Shown here piece by piece: positions 1-8,380 of a DNA stretch of 64,000 nucleotides. Location: the NCBI GenBank assembly GCA_910585755.1, contig CAJUFH010000008.1, positions 1-64,000 of the forward strand, in the 5' to 3' direction. Position 1 is the first letter of the stretch. Each line of letters opens with the position of its first letter. The stretch comes from an uncultured Muribaculaceae bacterium (lineage in GTDB: Bacteria > Bacteroidota > Bacteroidia > Bacteroidales > Muribaculaceae). Made by a program: the position numbers and the translations under genes. Under the pieces are notes generated by a model, which did no database searches, was not told the origin of the DNA, and saw only the letters and a list, made by a program, of their open reading frames with translations.

Positions 1-4
1 CGGA

Positions 5-190
5 ATGCCATTTGTTCCGGGAGCGCATCCCGAATACGAGGCGTTTTATAATGGTCTGACTGGATTCGATAAAGAGGAGTTCAAACGCTTCCGCCGGTCT
101 CACCCTACGCTGACCAATCAAGAAGCTATGTCGATGTTCAAACTTAACCATGGGCTCTCCCGCCACATGGGAATGTCACACGGATTATAG
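5..190 (+). CDS. Small protein or C-terminal end of a truncated gene
   Basis: Sixty-one codons from an ATG near the window edge to a TAG at 188-190. The frame stays open to the first bases, so this may be the tail of a longer protein that starts outside the window. The sequence is rich in Phe, His and Met and contains a charged stretch, FDKEEFKRFRRSHP. It has no signal peptide or recognisable domain. A good inverted-repeat terminator follows five bases after the stop, which supports real expression. I do not recognise the family. Confidence 0.5.
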   Translation: MPFVPGAHPEYEAFYNGLTGFDKEEFKRFRRSHPTLTNQEAMSMFKLNHGLSRHMGMSHGL

Positions 191-194
191 CCCC

Positions 195-234
195 AACGCC
201 ACCGAGAGAAACAAGAGCCTCCCTCGGTGGCGTT
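195..234 (+). terminator. Hairpin terminator after first ORF
   Basis: A perfect 12-bp stem (AACGCCACCGAG with CTCGGTGGCGTT) encloses a 16-base loop just after the stop codon at 190. The following T tract is short, so termination strength is uncertain. Confidence 0.6.
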
Positions 235-419
235 ATTAGCAATGTTAGCAATTAAAGTCTAAAGTTTACCAATTTGGATTTGTCAGCAAATCAGGGTGAT
301 TGGGGACATATAATAAATCAAATACAAAAATGTACTCGTTAATAACATTTTTTATTTGAATAGGTAACATAAGTCTAAGCTGTTTCCCTTTTAAATGAGG
401 CGAAGAAGGGAACATTGAA

Positions 420-1082
420 TCACTTACCCATTCGCTTTAATGTTATACTGCCATCAGAATTAAGGAATTGTTTCCCAATGTTATCAGTATATATGTTCAA
501 GTCATCTACTTGAAGAGTGATATTCTGATTAGTAAATGGATTGGTTACAGAATAGCATAACGTAGGATACGAATCATATCCTATTGATTTCATTATAAGA
601 CTATCTACTGTTAAATAGGTCTTATTTTGAGCTGCAAGCTGCTTGCCTTGAATTTGAAGTGCCGCTTCATTAAATTTATCTACGAAAAACAGCGGCACAC
701 GATAGTTTTCTGTATTAGCAAATGTATTTTTGCCGTATGAGTAATACTCTGGATAGTTTAGAAATTCAAATTTAATTTTGGCTGAAGGATTGTTCTTTTC
801 AACCATTTCAAACTTGATTTTTTTATCATTTCCAGAAACTTTTTTTATTATATATGGTGTATGAAATTTACCATAAAACAATTCGGAAAATTTCTTATCA
901 TCATAAGAAGGTTTTTCTTTGGGCAAGTACTGTACAACTTGACCTACATATTGTTTGTATCCCTCTGCATTGGGGAAATAATCAAGCCCAAATTCTCCGA
1001 AATGGGCTTCGGGATGGTCGCCTGCCAATGCAGTAGATAACCCCGCAATAAGGCAGATGATGAAAGATAAAACTTGTTTCAT
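420..1082 (-). CDS. Secreted protein of unknown function
   Basis: A 220-residue protein with a clear Sec signal peptide: KQ near the start, a hydrophobic stretch of about 15 residues, then ALAG around residues 19-21. There is no lipobox cysteine, so a soluble periplasmic or secreted protein is expected. The mature part is rich in Lys, Asn, Tyr and Phe, with no domain I recognise. The ATG is at 1082. It lies downstream of a leftward TATCTTTG box at 1344-1351 and of a long structured RNA, so its messenger may carry a leader of about 250 bases. The gene is chromosomal, outside the prophage, and is more AT-rich than the phage genes. Confidence 0.7.
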   Translation of the reverse strand: MKQVLSFIICLIAGLSTALAGDHPEAHFGEFGLDYFPNAEGYKQYVGQVVQYLPKEKPSYDDKKFSELFYGKFHTPYIIKKVSGNDKKIKFEMVEKNNPSAKIKFEFLNYPEYYSYGKNTFANTENYRVPLFFVDKFNEAALQIQGKQLAAQNKTYLTVDSLIMKSIGYDSYPTLCYSVTNPFTNQNITLQVDDLNIYTDNIGKQFLNSDGSITLKRMGK

Positions 1083-1142
1083 ATGCTGTGCTTTTGAGTA
1101 ATTTATAACTTACTACATGATAAATTTAACAAGAAAACGTGA

Positions 1143-1300
1143 GCCAACTATGCCACGTTCTAGTTTGAAGGTCCTGAGAAAACCTGTGAGCAGATGTAAC
1201 AATAGTAGCTCACGCTATACGCGTGAGAGCCACTATGCTTTTCCTTGCTCAGTTTATGAATTTCTCAGGTTCTCAAACTACAAGATAAGCATAACGCTTC
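1143..1300 (-). ncRNA. Long irregular hairpin RNA (structured leader or 6S-like RNA)
   Basis: A nested, nearly continuous stem spans the region. The outer stem pairs 1161-1181 with 1261-1280 (TAGTTTGA... with ...TCAAACTA). An inner stem pairs CTGTGAGCA with TGCTCAG. The apical stem is GCTCACGC (1208-1215) against GCGTGAGAGC (1221-1230). A Bacteroidota -7 box on the minus strand (1344-1351) would start a transcript near 1337, running through this structure. A rod with a central bubble recalls 6S RNA, but I cannot confirm any family. It could instead be the 5' leader of the gene at 420-1082 or a palindromic repeat. Confidence 0.35.
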
Positions 1301-1343
1301 CTTATTTCAATATGTCTTTGGACGGCGTACACCAATCCAAGTG

Positions 1344-1351
1344 CAAAGATA
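1344..1351 (-). promoter_or_regulatory. Bacteroidota -7 box (TATCTTTG)
   Basis: The minus strand reads TATCTTTG, a perfect match to the TAnnTTTG consensus. No clear -33 TTTG is seen. It would drive the structured RNA and the secreted-protein gene to the left. Confidence 0.5.
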
Positions 1352-1382
1352 CAAATATTTTTTGAGATTTTAACGGTTAAGC

Positions 1383-1640
1383 GTGGTGACCCGGCAAAAT
1401 TCTTGCTGAGGTCACCACATTTTTACTGCTCGATTATGGTTAAAATCTGTTAAAGCTTGGGGTTACGAGGCGGTGAGGTGGGGTTGAATGAAGCTGAACG
1501 AATTTAGATGAATTTGAAATATATACTGATTATCAACGCATTAAGCCCCAGCAACAAAAGATATACACCTATCGCATCACGCATAATAAGCAATATTTCA
1601 ATACGTTAGCATGGGCGTGGTGACTTTTATGGTGACCCGG
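1383..1640. repeat. GGTGACC/GGTCACC repeats, possible remnant arm sites of another element
   Basis: GTGGTGACC at 1383-1391 and its inverse GGTCACCAC at 1410-1418 sit left of the prophage boundary, and GTGGTGAC and GGTGACCCGG recur at 1617-1640. Clusters like this resemble integrase arm-type sites. As they lie outside attL, they may be the footprint of an earlier insertion at the same tRNA. The intervening 1420-1615 sequence is AT-rich with no credible gene. Confidence 0.3.
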
Positions 1641-1658
1641 AGGGGTGGAGTTAAACAA

Positions 1659-1691
1659 AAGACCGCTAACTCATTGAGAATTAGCGGTCTT
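1659..1691 (-). terminator. Original tRNA-Phe terminator, displaced by the prophage
   Basis: An 11-bp perfect stem (AAGACCGCTAA with TTAGCGGTCTT). On the minus strand it is followed by CTTTTGTTT. It lies directly downstream of the left att core, where the tRNA gene's own terminator would have been before insertion. Confidence 0.7.
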
Positions 1692-1693
1692 AG

Positions 1694-1702
1694 GTGGTGC
1701 CA
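1694..1702. other. attL core
   Basis: GTGGTGCCA is identical to 46995-47003, the last bases of tRNA-Phe plus one flanking base. Chromosomal terminator sequence lies on its left and phage sequence on its right, as expected for the junction opposite the tRNA. Confidence 0.7.
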
Positions 1703-1747
1703 ACGGGCACAACGCGGTTACTGCTCGTCAGTAGTTTAATACCCTAT

Positions 1748-1767
1748 TGTGCCGACATTGTGCCGAC
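1748..1767. repeat. Integrase arm-type sites, left
   Basis: Two direct copies of TGTGCCGAC begin at 1748 and 1759, 11 bases apart (about one helical turn). The same word recurs at 46895-46903, with variants at 46840 and 46852, beside the integrase gene. Location inside both element ends supports integrase arm sites. Confidence 0.55.
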
Positions 1768-1777
1768 TTTGAGGGGT

Positions 1778-2080
1778 TTATTTTGCTTTACGGTCGCTCA
1801 TTAGTATTTCGATTGTCCGCTCTTTTTCCTTCAGTAGTTCCTTCAGGTGAGCCACCTCGCGGCGGAGTGCGACGGATTCGTCGGCGGCGAATCCGTCGAA
1901 GAAGATACCAGCCGACACGCCTAATTCTTTGGCGATTAGCTCTATTGTTGTCGAGTTGGTCGAACCGCGTCGGATTGCGCTCTGTATGGAGCTTTCATCG
2001 CGGCCTATTCGTTGCGACAGCTCTCGAATAGTCATTTTCTTGCGCTCACACAAATCTCTGATTAAAAGAAGATTAGCCAT
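1778..2080 (-). CDS. Phage repressor-like HTH (XRE) protein
   Basis: A 100-residue protein. Residues 1-60 form an XRE-type helix-turn-helix: RELSQRIGRDESSIQSAIRRG fits helices 2 and 3, and ELIAKELGVS fits helix 4. Residues 68-98 are a charged heptad-like helix (LRREVAHLKELLKEKERTIEIL) likely to dimerise. It lies beside attL and diverges from a rightward operon opening with a small Cro-like gene, the arrangement of a lysis-lysogeny switch. No peptidase domain is present, so induction would not be by LexA-type self-cleavage. Prophage repressor is the likely role. Confidence 0.75.
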   Translation of the reverse strand: MANLLLIRDLCERKKMTIRELSQRIGRDESSIQSAIRRGSTNSTTIELIAKELGVSAGIFFDGFAADESVALRREVAHLKELLKEKERTIEILMSDRKAK

Positions 2081-2141
2081 CGGATTTAATATTTTACAAT
2101 TTTTAACAGGGATTATTTACCTGACTAATGGGATTTATTAC

Positions 2142-2149
2142 TACATTTG
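2142..2149 (+). promoter_or_regulatory. Early rightward promoter, -7 box TACATTTG
   Basis: TACATTTG matches TAnnTTTG and lies 37 bases before the ATG at 2186. The AT-rich divergent region 2081-2141 contains GGGATTATTT and GGGATTTATT, possible operator half-sites. A TTG inside this box is a poor start, so ATG at 2186 is preferred for the next gene. Confidence 0.6.
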
Positions 2150-2185
2150 CAGAGTAAAATTAACAAAAATATTTCAGTTCTACAA

Positions 2186-2476
2186 ATGAAGAATCAAATT
2201 AAAGACCTTACGGACTCTAATATTTTGCGCGGTTGGCTGGATTCTCTCCCCCGCGCAGACTACAACAAGCATAAAGCCGGTTTGGTTGTCGCTTGTGCCG
2301 AAAGCAGAAGCAAAATACTGAACTGGATATACGGGCGTTGCAAAGTGCCAAACTCGGCAAAGAAACTAATAAACGCCTATACCCTTCAGGTTTCAGGTAA
2401 GGAAATATTCACGATAGCCAAGCCGGAGGAATTGACCGAAGGCGTAAGCGGCCACGCCTCCGGCACGGCTATTTAA
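2186..2476 (+). CDS. Cro-like small DNA-binding protein (putative)
   Basis: Ninety-six residues from ATG 2186. The central segment, ACAESRSKILNWIYGRCKVP, has the look of a recognition helix followed by a turn, as in Cro/C2-type phage regulators. The C-terminus is Gly/Ala-rich and probably flexible. It is the first gene of the rightward operon, opposite the repressor, which suggests it controls the switch. The assignment is by position and a weak motif only. Confidence 0.5.
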   Translation: MKNQIKDLTDSNILRGWLDSLPRADYNKHKAGLVVACAESRSKILNWIYGRCKVPNSAKKLINAYTLQVSGKEIFTIAKPEELTEGVSGHASGTAI

Positions 2477-2500
2477 TAACCATATAACCCCGCTCGAAAT

Positions 2501-2782
2501 ATGAAAAAAATTATCACCTTCGGACAGCACTCCGCAGAACTCCATGCCGGCGAACATCGTGCCGCTCTCGTAATATCCGAAAAGTGCTTACCGGTTGGCC
2601 TCGCCGACGTGCTTAATGAAGCCGGCGACATACACGTCCACAACGTCCAGAAGAATGACGACGGTTTCGGTTGTATCGGTATCACCCACGACCTCTCCGT
2701 TTCCGACCTTATAGCCGAGGTTTGTGACGCTATTACTCGCGTGTACGACACTGATACGACCGTTTCAAATGCGCGACCCTAA
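2501..2782 (+). CDS. Small early phage protein, unknown
   Basis: Ninety-three residues, ATG 2501, 24 bases after the previous stop. It is acidic, with alternating hydrophobic strands (KKIITFGQHSAEL, RAALVISEKCL) that suggest a small alpha/beta fold. No catalytic motif or membrane segment is visible. Its end overlaps the next gene by 14 bases, so the two are probably translated together. I do not recognise the family. Confidence 0.6.
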   Translation: MKKIITFGQHSAELHAGEHRAALVISEKCLPVGLADVLNEAGDIHVHNVQKNDDGFGCIGITHDLSVSDLIAEVCDAITRVYDTDTTVSNARP

Positions 2783-2948
2783 AACGCTGTATGATTTACG
2801 CTATTATGCCCGTCGACGTGGCTACCGTTTCAGTAAAACGGAGCGAGTAGTCACAACGCCGGAGGCGAATCGTTCCGCCCGCGTGGAGGAACGGCTGAAG
2901 GCTTTCGGTTATGGGATTCAACTAAATTTATTCAGCGATGAAAAATAA
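2769..2948 (+). CDS. Small basic early phage protein, unknown
   Basis: Fifty-nine residues from ATG 2769 (MRDPKTLYDL); longer versions need a non-ATG start inside the preceding gene. It is basic in its first half (YYARRRGYRF) and ends in LNLFSDEK. The QLNLF segment resembles a beta-clamp-binding motif (QLxLF), which would suit a replication-associated role, but this is only a short match. It is followed after 10 bases by the promoter element for the primase gene. Confidence 0.5.
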   Translation: MRDPKTLYDLRYYARRRGYRFSKTERVVTTPEANRSARVEERLKAFGYGIQLNLFSDEK

Positions 2949-2958
2949 TACCGTGTGC

Positions 2959-2994
2959 GTCCTTCCCCCTCTTTCGGTTTATTCGTCACTTTGC
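2959..2994 (+). promoter_or_regulatory. Phage promoter element P1 (GTCCTTC-N21-CACTTTGC)
   Basis: GTCCTTC at 2959-2965 is separated by exactly 21 bases from CACTTTGC at 2987-2994. The same arrangement occurs five more times in the prophage. It precedes the primase-methyltransferase-PAPS module. A run of eight or more G lies between it and the start codon. Confidence 0.6.
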
Positions 2995-3077
2995 AAGACC
3001 GTTACCCCTCAATCTCGAAAAATGGGGGGGGTAGAAATCGCCCTAAATTTTTGTAATTATGTAACTTGTCACATGAT

Positions 3078-5984
3078 ATGGTAACACCTGAACAGTTATA
3101 CGCCGCAACAGACGACGGCCTCCGTATCATTGCGCTGCATTACCCCGACGCTCCCGAAGCTGCAAGGACTAACAGGTCGTTCAAGGCAAGACCCGACGAG
3201 CGCACTCCGAGCGCAAGGGTCAAACTAATGAAAGCCAAGGATGGGGCGCAAGTCTGGAAAATGACAGATTTCGGCGACGAAGGCAGAGCCGAAAGCCCTA
3301 TTTCCATACACATGAAGCAAACCGGGTTAACCTTCCGTGAAGCTATCCTCGACCTTTCGGCTATCTTTAATATTACCGATGAAATAAATCGTTCCGTCAA
3401 CCGGCCGGACGTTCGCCGTCAACCGGCCACAGTGGAACAAACGGAGGGTTCATGGGATAAGGATATTAACCAAGAGTTTACGGCAAAGGAGTGCGAGATT
3501 ATGGGGCCGCGTGTCACTCCTGACACACTGAAGGCTCTCCACTGGTACCGGGCTAACCATGTCGTTACAGTCAGGAACCGCGAGGCTGTTTATAAATACT
3601 CAAACGAGAACTACCCGATTTTTATCCGCGAATGTTGGTTTACTGATTCAAAGGGTAATCGTGATTGCTTTTATAAGATTTACGAGCCTCTGAACCCGGA
3701 GAAACAGTGGCGTTTCCAATACCAGCCAGCCGGGAAGAAACCACAAAGCTACATTAATGGTTTGTTTGAGCTTGCCGCAGCATGGAGAGCGTACAACGAT
3801 ACCGAGGAAGCAAAGTGGACCGCCGACCCTGCAAACGAGCACAAGCCCTACCGAGAACAAAAATTACCCGAAGCGATCATTTGCTCCGGCGAACGCGACG
3901 CGGTTTGTGTCCGCTCTCTCGGTTACTACCCTTTGTGGTTCAATTCCGAAACTTATCAAGTAAGCCAAGAGGAGTGGAACCAGATAACGAAATATGTCGA
4001 AACTGTCTATAATATACCTGACATCGACGCAACCGGTCGCCTGAAAGGTACGGAACTCGCTTTACGCTTTATCGACATACACACCATTTGGCTACCCGAA
4101 AAACTGTCCTCATACCGCGACAACCGAGGGAAACCCCGTAAGGATTTCCGAGATTGGATGGAGATATGGAGCAGCAAGGGCGATTTTCGCGGCCTTCTGA
4201 ACCTCGCTACACCCGCAAGGTTCTGGGTTGAATCATGGAACGAGAAAACCAAGAAGAAAAAATATTCGATAGACATTTCATGTCTGCACGAATTTTTAAT
4301 GTTGAACGGATTCTACACCCTTCGCGACAAACACGCACCGGGTACGCAGTTCGTGAGGATTCAAGGCAATATCGTGAAGCTCGTTACGCCCAAGGAGATA
4401 CGCGAATTTGTTCTAAACTGGGCAATAGACAGCAAACAAGAGCGCGAACTGCGCAACCAGATATTGCAAGATTCCAAGTTGTCGGCTCAATACCTCGAAG
4501 CCCTTCGAGAAATTGACCCGGATTTCACCAACTACACCGAGCGTTCACAGTTCTTTTATTTCCCGAAATTTACCGTCGAGGTTACAGGGCGCGAGATTAT
4601 CAAGCACGACAACCGCGCCGCCTCTGCCGGTCGTTATGTCTGGGAGGAGAATGTTATCAACCATAACATTAAATTCCTTCCTGATATGTTCACGATTACC
4701 CACCCCGAAGGGCAATACGAAAGCGAAGATTTCGACATCGAGGTGGCCGAAAATCAAACCTCGAATTATTTCAAATACCTGATTAACTCCTCCCGTATTT
4801 ATTGGCGCAAGGAGTTGGAGGAGCAAGTTAACGCTATGTCGCCGGAAGAAGGGGCGGCGTATCTCGCAGCTCATAAGTTTGACATCGCCGGCCCGGCGTT
4901 GACCGCCGCAGAGATTCAGGAGCAAAAACAGTGTCTTATCAACAAGATTTTTACAATCGGGTTTATGATGCACCGTTACAAGTCAGAGTCGAGAGCGTGG
5001 GCCCCGTTCGTCATGGATAACGTAGTGGGCGAGAACGACCAGTGTAACGGACGTTCCGGCAAATCCTTCATGTTCCGCGCCCTCTCGAATTTCACGCGCT
5101 GGCTGAAGCTGTCTGGGCGTAACCCTAAATTACTGGAGAATCAATTTGCTTTCGAGCAAGTAAGCAAACATCTCGGAATCGTTGTTGTTGACGATTGCGA
5201 CGAATATTTACCGTTCAAACAGTTTTACGATAATATCACGTCGGACATCACGATTAACACAAAGAATGTTTCAGCCTACACACTGACGTTTCAAGACGCG
5301 CCGAAATTCGCCTTTACTACGAACTACGTCCCGAAGGAGTTCGACGGTTCAAGTGTTGGCCGTATGCTGTTCGTCGTATTCTCCGACTACTACCACCAAA
5401 GAACAGAAGATAACGACTATCTCGAAACCCGTCAGATTCGCACGGACTTTAACAAAGACCTGTTCGGCAGCGCATACACCGAAGCCGAGTGGGAGGCGGA
5501 TATAAATTTTGTACTCCAGTGCGTGAAATTTTATCTTTCCGTCGCTCCGTTGCAAGTCAAAATCGAGCCGCAGATGGGTAATATCATATTCCGTAAGTAT
5601 CTCCGGGATATGTCCGACAATTTCCGCGAGTGGGCCGAAGGTTATTTCTCTGTTGATGAAAACGGGTGCGGTGATAATCTTAACCGCGAAATCGTGAGGG
5701 AAGATGCTTTCGAGGCTTACAAACGATTCTCCGGCGTGTCTAAAATCACCATGCAGAAATTTACAAAATCGCTGAAGGGATTCTGCTTTACTTGTGATTA
5801 TATCGACTGCCTCAATCCTGAAGAACTACACAATTCAGGTTCGCGAATAATGCGCCGTATCGAGGACCCGATAACACACAAGAAGGTACAGAAAGAAATG
5901 ATTTATCTCCGCACCAAGAAAGAGGCCGAGCGTCTGAAGAATCCCCCGCCGCCCCCTCCAACCCAGCAGGAAATGCCCTTCTAA
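3078..5984 (+). CDS. Phage primase-helicase (SF3/D5-type helicase)
   Basis: A protein of 968 residues from ATG 3078 (MVTPEQLYAA). The first ~90 residues look like a primase N-terminal domain without zinc ligands. Residues ~260-330 resemble a TOPRIM-like segment (EAIICSGERDAVCVRSLG). The C-terminal half carries an SF3 helicase core: Walker A GRSGKSF near 657, Walker B IVVVDDCDEY near 700 and motif C FAFTTNYVP near 743. It should open and prime phage DNA for replication. The extreme C-terminus has a run of six prolines then QQEMPF, reminiscent of the SSB tip. It is first in an operon with two DNA-modification-type genes. Confidence 0.85.
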   Translation: MVTPEQLYAATDDGLRIIALHYPDAPEAARTNRSFKARPDERTPSARVKLMKAKDGAQVWKMTDFGDEGRAESPISIHMKQTGLTFREAILDLSAIFNITDEINRSVNRPDVRRQPATVEQTEGSWDKDINQEFTAKECEIMGPRVTPDTLKALHWYRANHVVTVRNREAVYKYSNENYPIFIRECWFTDSKGNRDCFYKIYEPLNPEKQWRFQYQPAGKKPQSYINGLFELAAAWRAYNDTEEAKWTADPANEHKPYREQKLPEAIICSGERDAVCVRSLGYYPLWFNSETYQVSQEEWNQITKYVETVYNIPDIDATGRLKGTELALRFIDIHTIWLPEKLSSYRDNRGKPRKDFRDWMEIWSSKGDFRGLLNLATPARFWVESWNEKTKKKKYSIDISCLHEFLMLNGFYTLRDKHAPGTQFVRIQGNIVKLVTPKEIREFVLNWAIDSKQERELRNQILQDSKLSAQYLEALREIDPDFTNYTERSQFFYFPKFTVEVTGREIIKHDNRAASAGRYVWEENVINHNIKFLPDMFTITHPEGQYESEDFDIEVAENQTSNYFKYLINSSRIYWRKELEEQVNAMSPEEGAAYLAAHKFDIAGPALTAAEIQEQKQCLINKIFTIGFMMHRYKSESRAWAPFVMDNVVGENDQCNGRSGKSFMFRALSNFTRWLKLSGRNPKLLENQFAFEQVSKHLGIVVVDDCDEYLPFKQFYDNITSDITINTKNVSAYTLTFQDAPKFAFTTNYVPKEFDGSSVGRMLFVVFSDYYHQRTEDNDYLETRQIRTDFNKDLFGSAYTEAEWEADINFVLQCVKFYLSVAPLQVKIEPQMGNIIFRKYLRDMSDNFREWAEGYFSVDENGCGDNLNREIVREDAFEAYKRFSGVSKITMQKFTKSLKGFCFTCDYIDCLNPEELHNSGSRIMRRIEDPITHKKVQKEMIYLRTKKEAERLKNPPPPPPTQQEMPF

Positions 5985-5996
5985 ACCGTTACAGTT

Positions 5997-7397
5997 ATGA
6001 AAATAAGAATATTCGAGGCGTTTGCCGGTTACGGCAGTCAGTCGATAGCCCTCCAGCGTCTGAAGGAGGATTATCCCGGATTCGATTACGAGGTGGCTGG
6101 ATTCTCCGAAATAGACCGTTTCGCGGTCCTGGCATACTACGCAGCTCGTGACGCCCGTTTGCAAGGGCATAGTATCGACCGGCTAAATCTGGAGAAATAC
6201 GAGCCGTCGCCGGAACTCCTCGCCAAATACCCAAACTTTGGAGATATTACCAAGATAGAATGGGCAGAGGTGCCGGATTTCGATTTATTTACCTATTCGT
6301 TCCCGTGCCAAGACATAAGCACAGCAGGGAAACAAAGAGGTTTTGATGAGGGCAGCGGTTCGCGTTCCTCATTACTTTGGGAGTGTGCGAGAGCTATCGA
6401 GGTGAAACGTCCTAAATTCCTACTTATGGAGAATGTCAAGGCGTTGACCTTCAAGAAGCACAAAGATAATTTCAAACGCTGGCGCGACACACTCGAAGCC
6501 CTCGGATATTCCAATTACTGGGCTATTCTCAACGCGAAGAATTTCGGCGTTCCGCAGAATCGTGAGCGTGTTTTTATGGTAAGTATCTGGGGGGGGCAAA
6601 GTTACGAATTTCCGCAGCCTTCCGAAACCCTGACGCGGAGGTTAATCCACGTTCTCGAAGAAAATGTGGCTGATTCATGGTATCTAAACGAAAAGCAATT
6701 ACACATGATTATCAACCACAACGAACGCAAACAGTCTGAAGGGTGCGGATTCTCTACGAGTTTCAAGACGGCCGACGGTATTTCTTGCGCCGTTACTACG
6801 CTTTGCGGCAGTCGTCCGACTGATACCTACCTCGCCGAGCCTGTCGCGTGTGCCTATCGAGGGAGAAACCCGGACAACCCCGGCGACCGCCGTTCCGGGA
6901 TTCCAACCGTTCAAAGGCTGGAGTTAGGCGGTTCGGTGTCGAATTGTATAACAACAGTTGACAAGGATAGCCTTCTCGCAGAACCTAAAGTATTAGGCTA
7001 CACGCGCGACAACAAAGGCGTGGTGGTAGCTCGCCACCTCAAAGACGTAGCCGGAACAGTATGCAGCTCAAACAGACGTTACACAGGTTCAACGGCTGAA
7101 TTTATTGTTGAACCCACTGTTATACAGCTACCGCACGGTTTCGCCCGTGGGAACGTCCTCGATATTGCCCCGGCTGTCACCGCCTCGGCTTATACCGATA
7201 ACAATTTGATTTGCGTCGGCTACCTCATACGTAAATTCACACCGCGCGAACTGTTCCGCCTCATGGACTTGCCGGACATCTATATCGACGCGATTCAAGC
7301 CGCCGGATTATCAACGACCCAACAACGCAAACTCGCCGGCAATTCTATCGTTGTCGAACTCCTTTACCGCATTTTCAAAAACCTATTTATCCAATGA
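5997..7397 (+). CDS. DNA (cytosine-5) methyltransferase
   Basis: A protein of 466 residues with the C5 methyltransferase motifs in order: SAM-binding FEAFAGYGSQS (I), FPCQDIS with the catalytic cysteine (IV), LLMENVKAL (VI), FGVPQNRERVF (VIII), a large target-recognition region, FTPRELFRLMDLPD (IX) and AGNSIVVELL (X). It transfers a methyl group to cytosine in a specific DNA sequence. No restriction partner is nearby, so it probably protects phage DNA from host nucleases. It starts 12 bases after the primase stop and overlaps the next gene by 4 bases (ATGA). Confidence 0.92.
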   Translation: MKIRIFEAFAGYGSQSIALQRLKEDYPGFDYEVAGFSEIDRFAVLAYYAARDARLQGHSIDRLNLEKYEPSPELLAKYPNFGDITKIEWAEVPDFDLFTYSFPCQDISTAGKQRGFDEGSGSRSSLLWECARAIEVKRPKFLLMENVKALTFKKHKDNFKRWRDTLEALGYSNYWAILNAKNFGVPQNRERVFMVSIWGGQSYEFPQPSETLTRRLIHVLEENVADSWYLNEKQLHMIINHNERKQSEGCGFSTSFKTADGISCAVTTLCGSRPTDTYLAEPVACAYRGRNPDNPGDRRSGIPTVQRLELGGSVSNCITTVDKDSLLAEPKVLGYTRDNKGVVVARHLKDVAGTVCSSNRRYTGSTAEFIVEPTVIQLPHGFARGNVLDIAPAVTASAYTDNNLICVGYLIRKFTPRELFRLMDLPDIYIDAIQAAGLSTTQQRKLAGNSIVVELLYRIFKNLFIQ

Positions 7398-8338
7398 CAA
7401 CCGATATACTTAAAGAGCGTCAGGCGTGGACGCTTGCGCAAAAAGTCGACCACGCTCTCGCTACTATCGACGTGTTTATTTCCCGTATGGGCGGTATTGA
7501 CAAAGTGTATTGCTCATTTTCCGGCGGTAAGGATAGCACGGTTTTATTACACCTTTGCCGAGTTCTTTATCCTGACATTCTGGCGGTGTTTTGCTCTACC
7601 GGCAACGAATACCCCGAAATAATACAATTCGTCAGAGAACAAGCGAAGAAGGGCGCAAATATACAAGTCATAAGGCCGGAGATTACACCGCGCCAAGTCT
7701 GGGCGAAATACGGCTTTCCTCTTGTCGGAAAAGAAACCGCACAAAAGGTTCACAAAGTAAGATTCAACCCGAACACCGTAACCGCGTCTATCATTATGGG
7801 AACCGGCTTTTTCTGTCTGGCTAAGAAATGGCGATACCTATTAACAGAACCTTACGAAACATCATCGCAGTGTTGCGATATACTGAAGAAACGCCCGTTT
7901 CATAAGTTCGAGAAGATAACCGGACGTCGCCCAATTATTGGAGTAATGGCGGACGAAAGCGACCTACGAAAAGGCCAATATATCAAGGCTGGCGGTTGTA
8001 ATGTGTTCGGAGAGAAAGCTGCTTCCCGACCGTTGTCAATATGGACGGAGGCAGACGTGTGGCAATATATCGAGGAGCAGCGGCTGGATATTGCCGAAAT
8101 ATACCACAAAGGCGCAGCGCGCACCGGCTGCATGGGTTGCGGATTCGGCGCACAGTTCGCAGACGACCGCCGGTTCTCTATTCTCCTCGATAATCACCCG
8201 AAGGCTTACGATATGGTAATGAACTACACGAACAACGGCGTAACCTTCCGCGAGGCTCTACGCAAAGCCCTCGCAGTAAATGGGCGATACTTGCCTGACG
8301 AGGAGCCGAAGAATCTATTTACCTCGCCGTCATGCTGA
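7394..8338 (+). CDS. PAPS-reductase-like ATP pyrophosphatase family protein
   Basis: A protein of 314 residues with the PP-loop SFSGGKDSTVLLHL near residues 40-54, a STGNEYPEI segment, and a cysteine set: SSQCCD in the middle and RTGCMGCGFG near the C-terminus. This is the adenosine-phosphosulphate reductase/DndC superfamily, which activates substrates as adenylates. The RTGCxxC pattern could hold an iron-sulphur cluster, as in DndC. It is translationally coupled to the cytosine methyltransferase. Phage members are common and mostly uncharacterised; roles could be sulphur chemistry on DNA or RNA. No dnd genes are present, so phosphorothioation is not claimed. Confidence 0.8.
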   Translation: MTTDILKERQAWTLAQKVDHALATIDVFISRMGGIDKVYCSFSGGKDSTVLLHLCRVLYPDILAVFCSTGNEYPEIIQFVREQAKKGANIQVIRPEITPRQVWAKYGFPLVGKETAQKVHKVRFNPNTVTASIIMGTGFFCLAKKWRYLLTEPYETSSQCCDILKKRPFHKFEKITGRRPIIGVMADESDLRKGQYIKAGGCNVFGEKAASRPLSIWTEADVWQYIEEQRLDIAEIYHKGAARTGCMGCGFGAQFADDRRFSILLDNHPKAYDMVMNYTNNGVTFREALRKALAVNGRYLPDEEPKNLFTSPSC

Positions 8339-8380
8339 TGAACGCGCACCACACGCATAAGGTATTTTATTTCGAGCCGG

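Noticed and set aside
5997..8338. Dnd-type phosphorothioation system
   Set aside because: Only a DndC-superfamily relative is present; no DndB, DndD, DndE or cysteine desulphurase gene is nearby.
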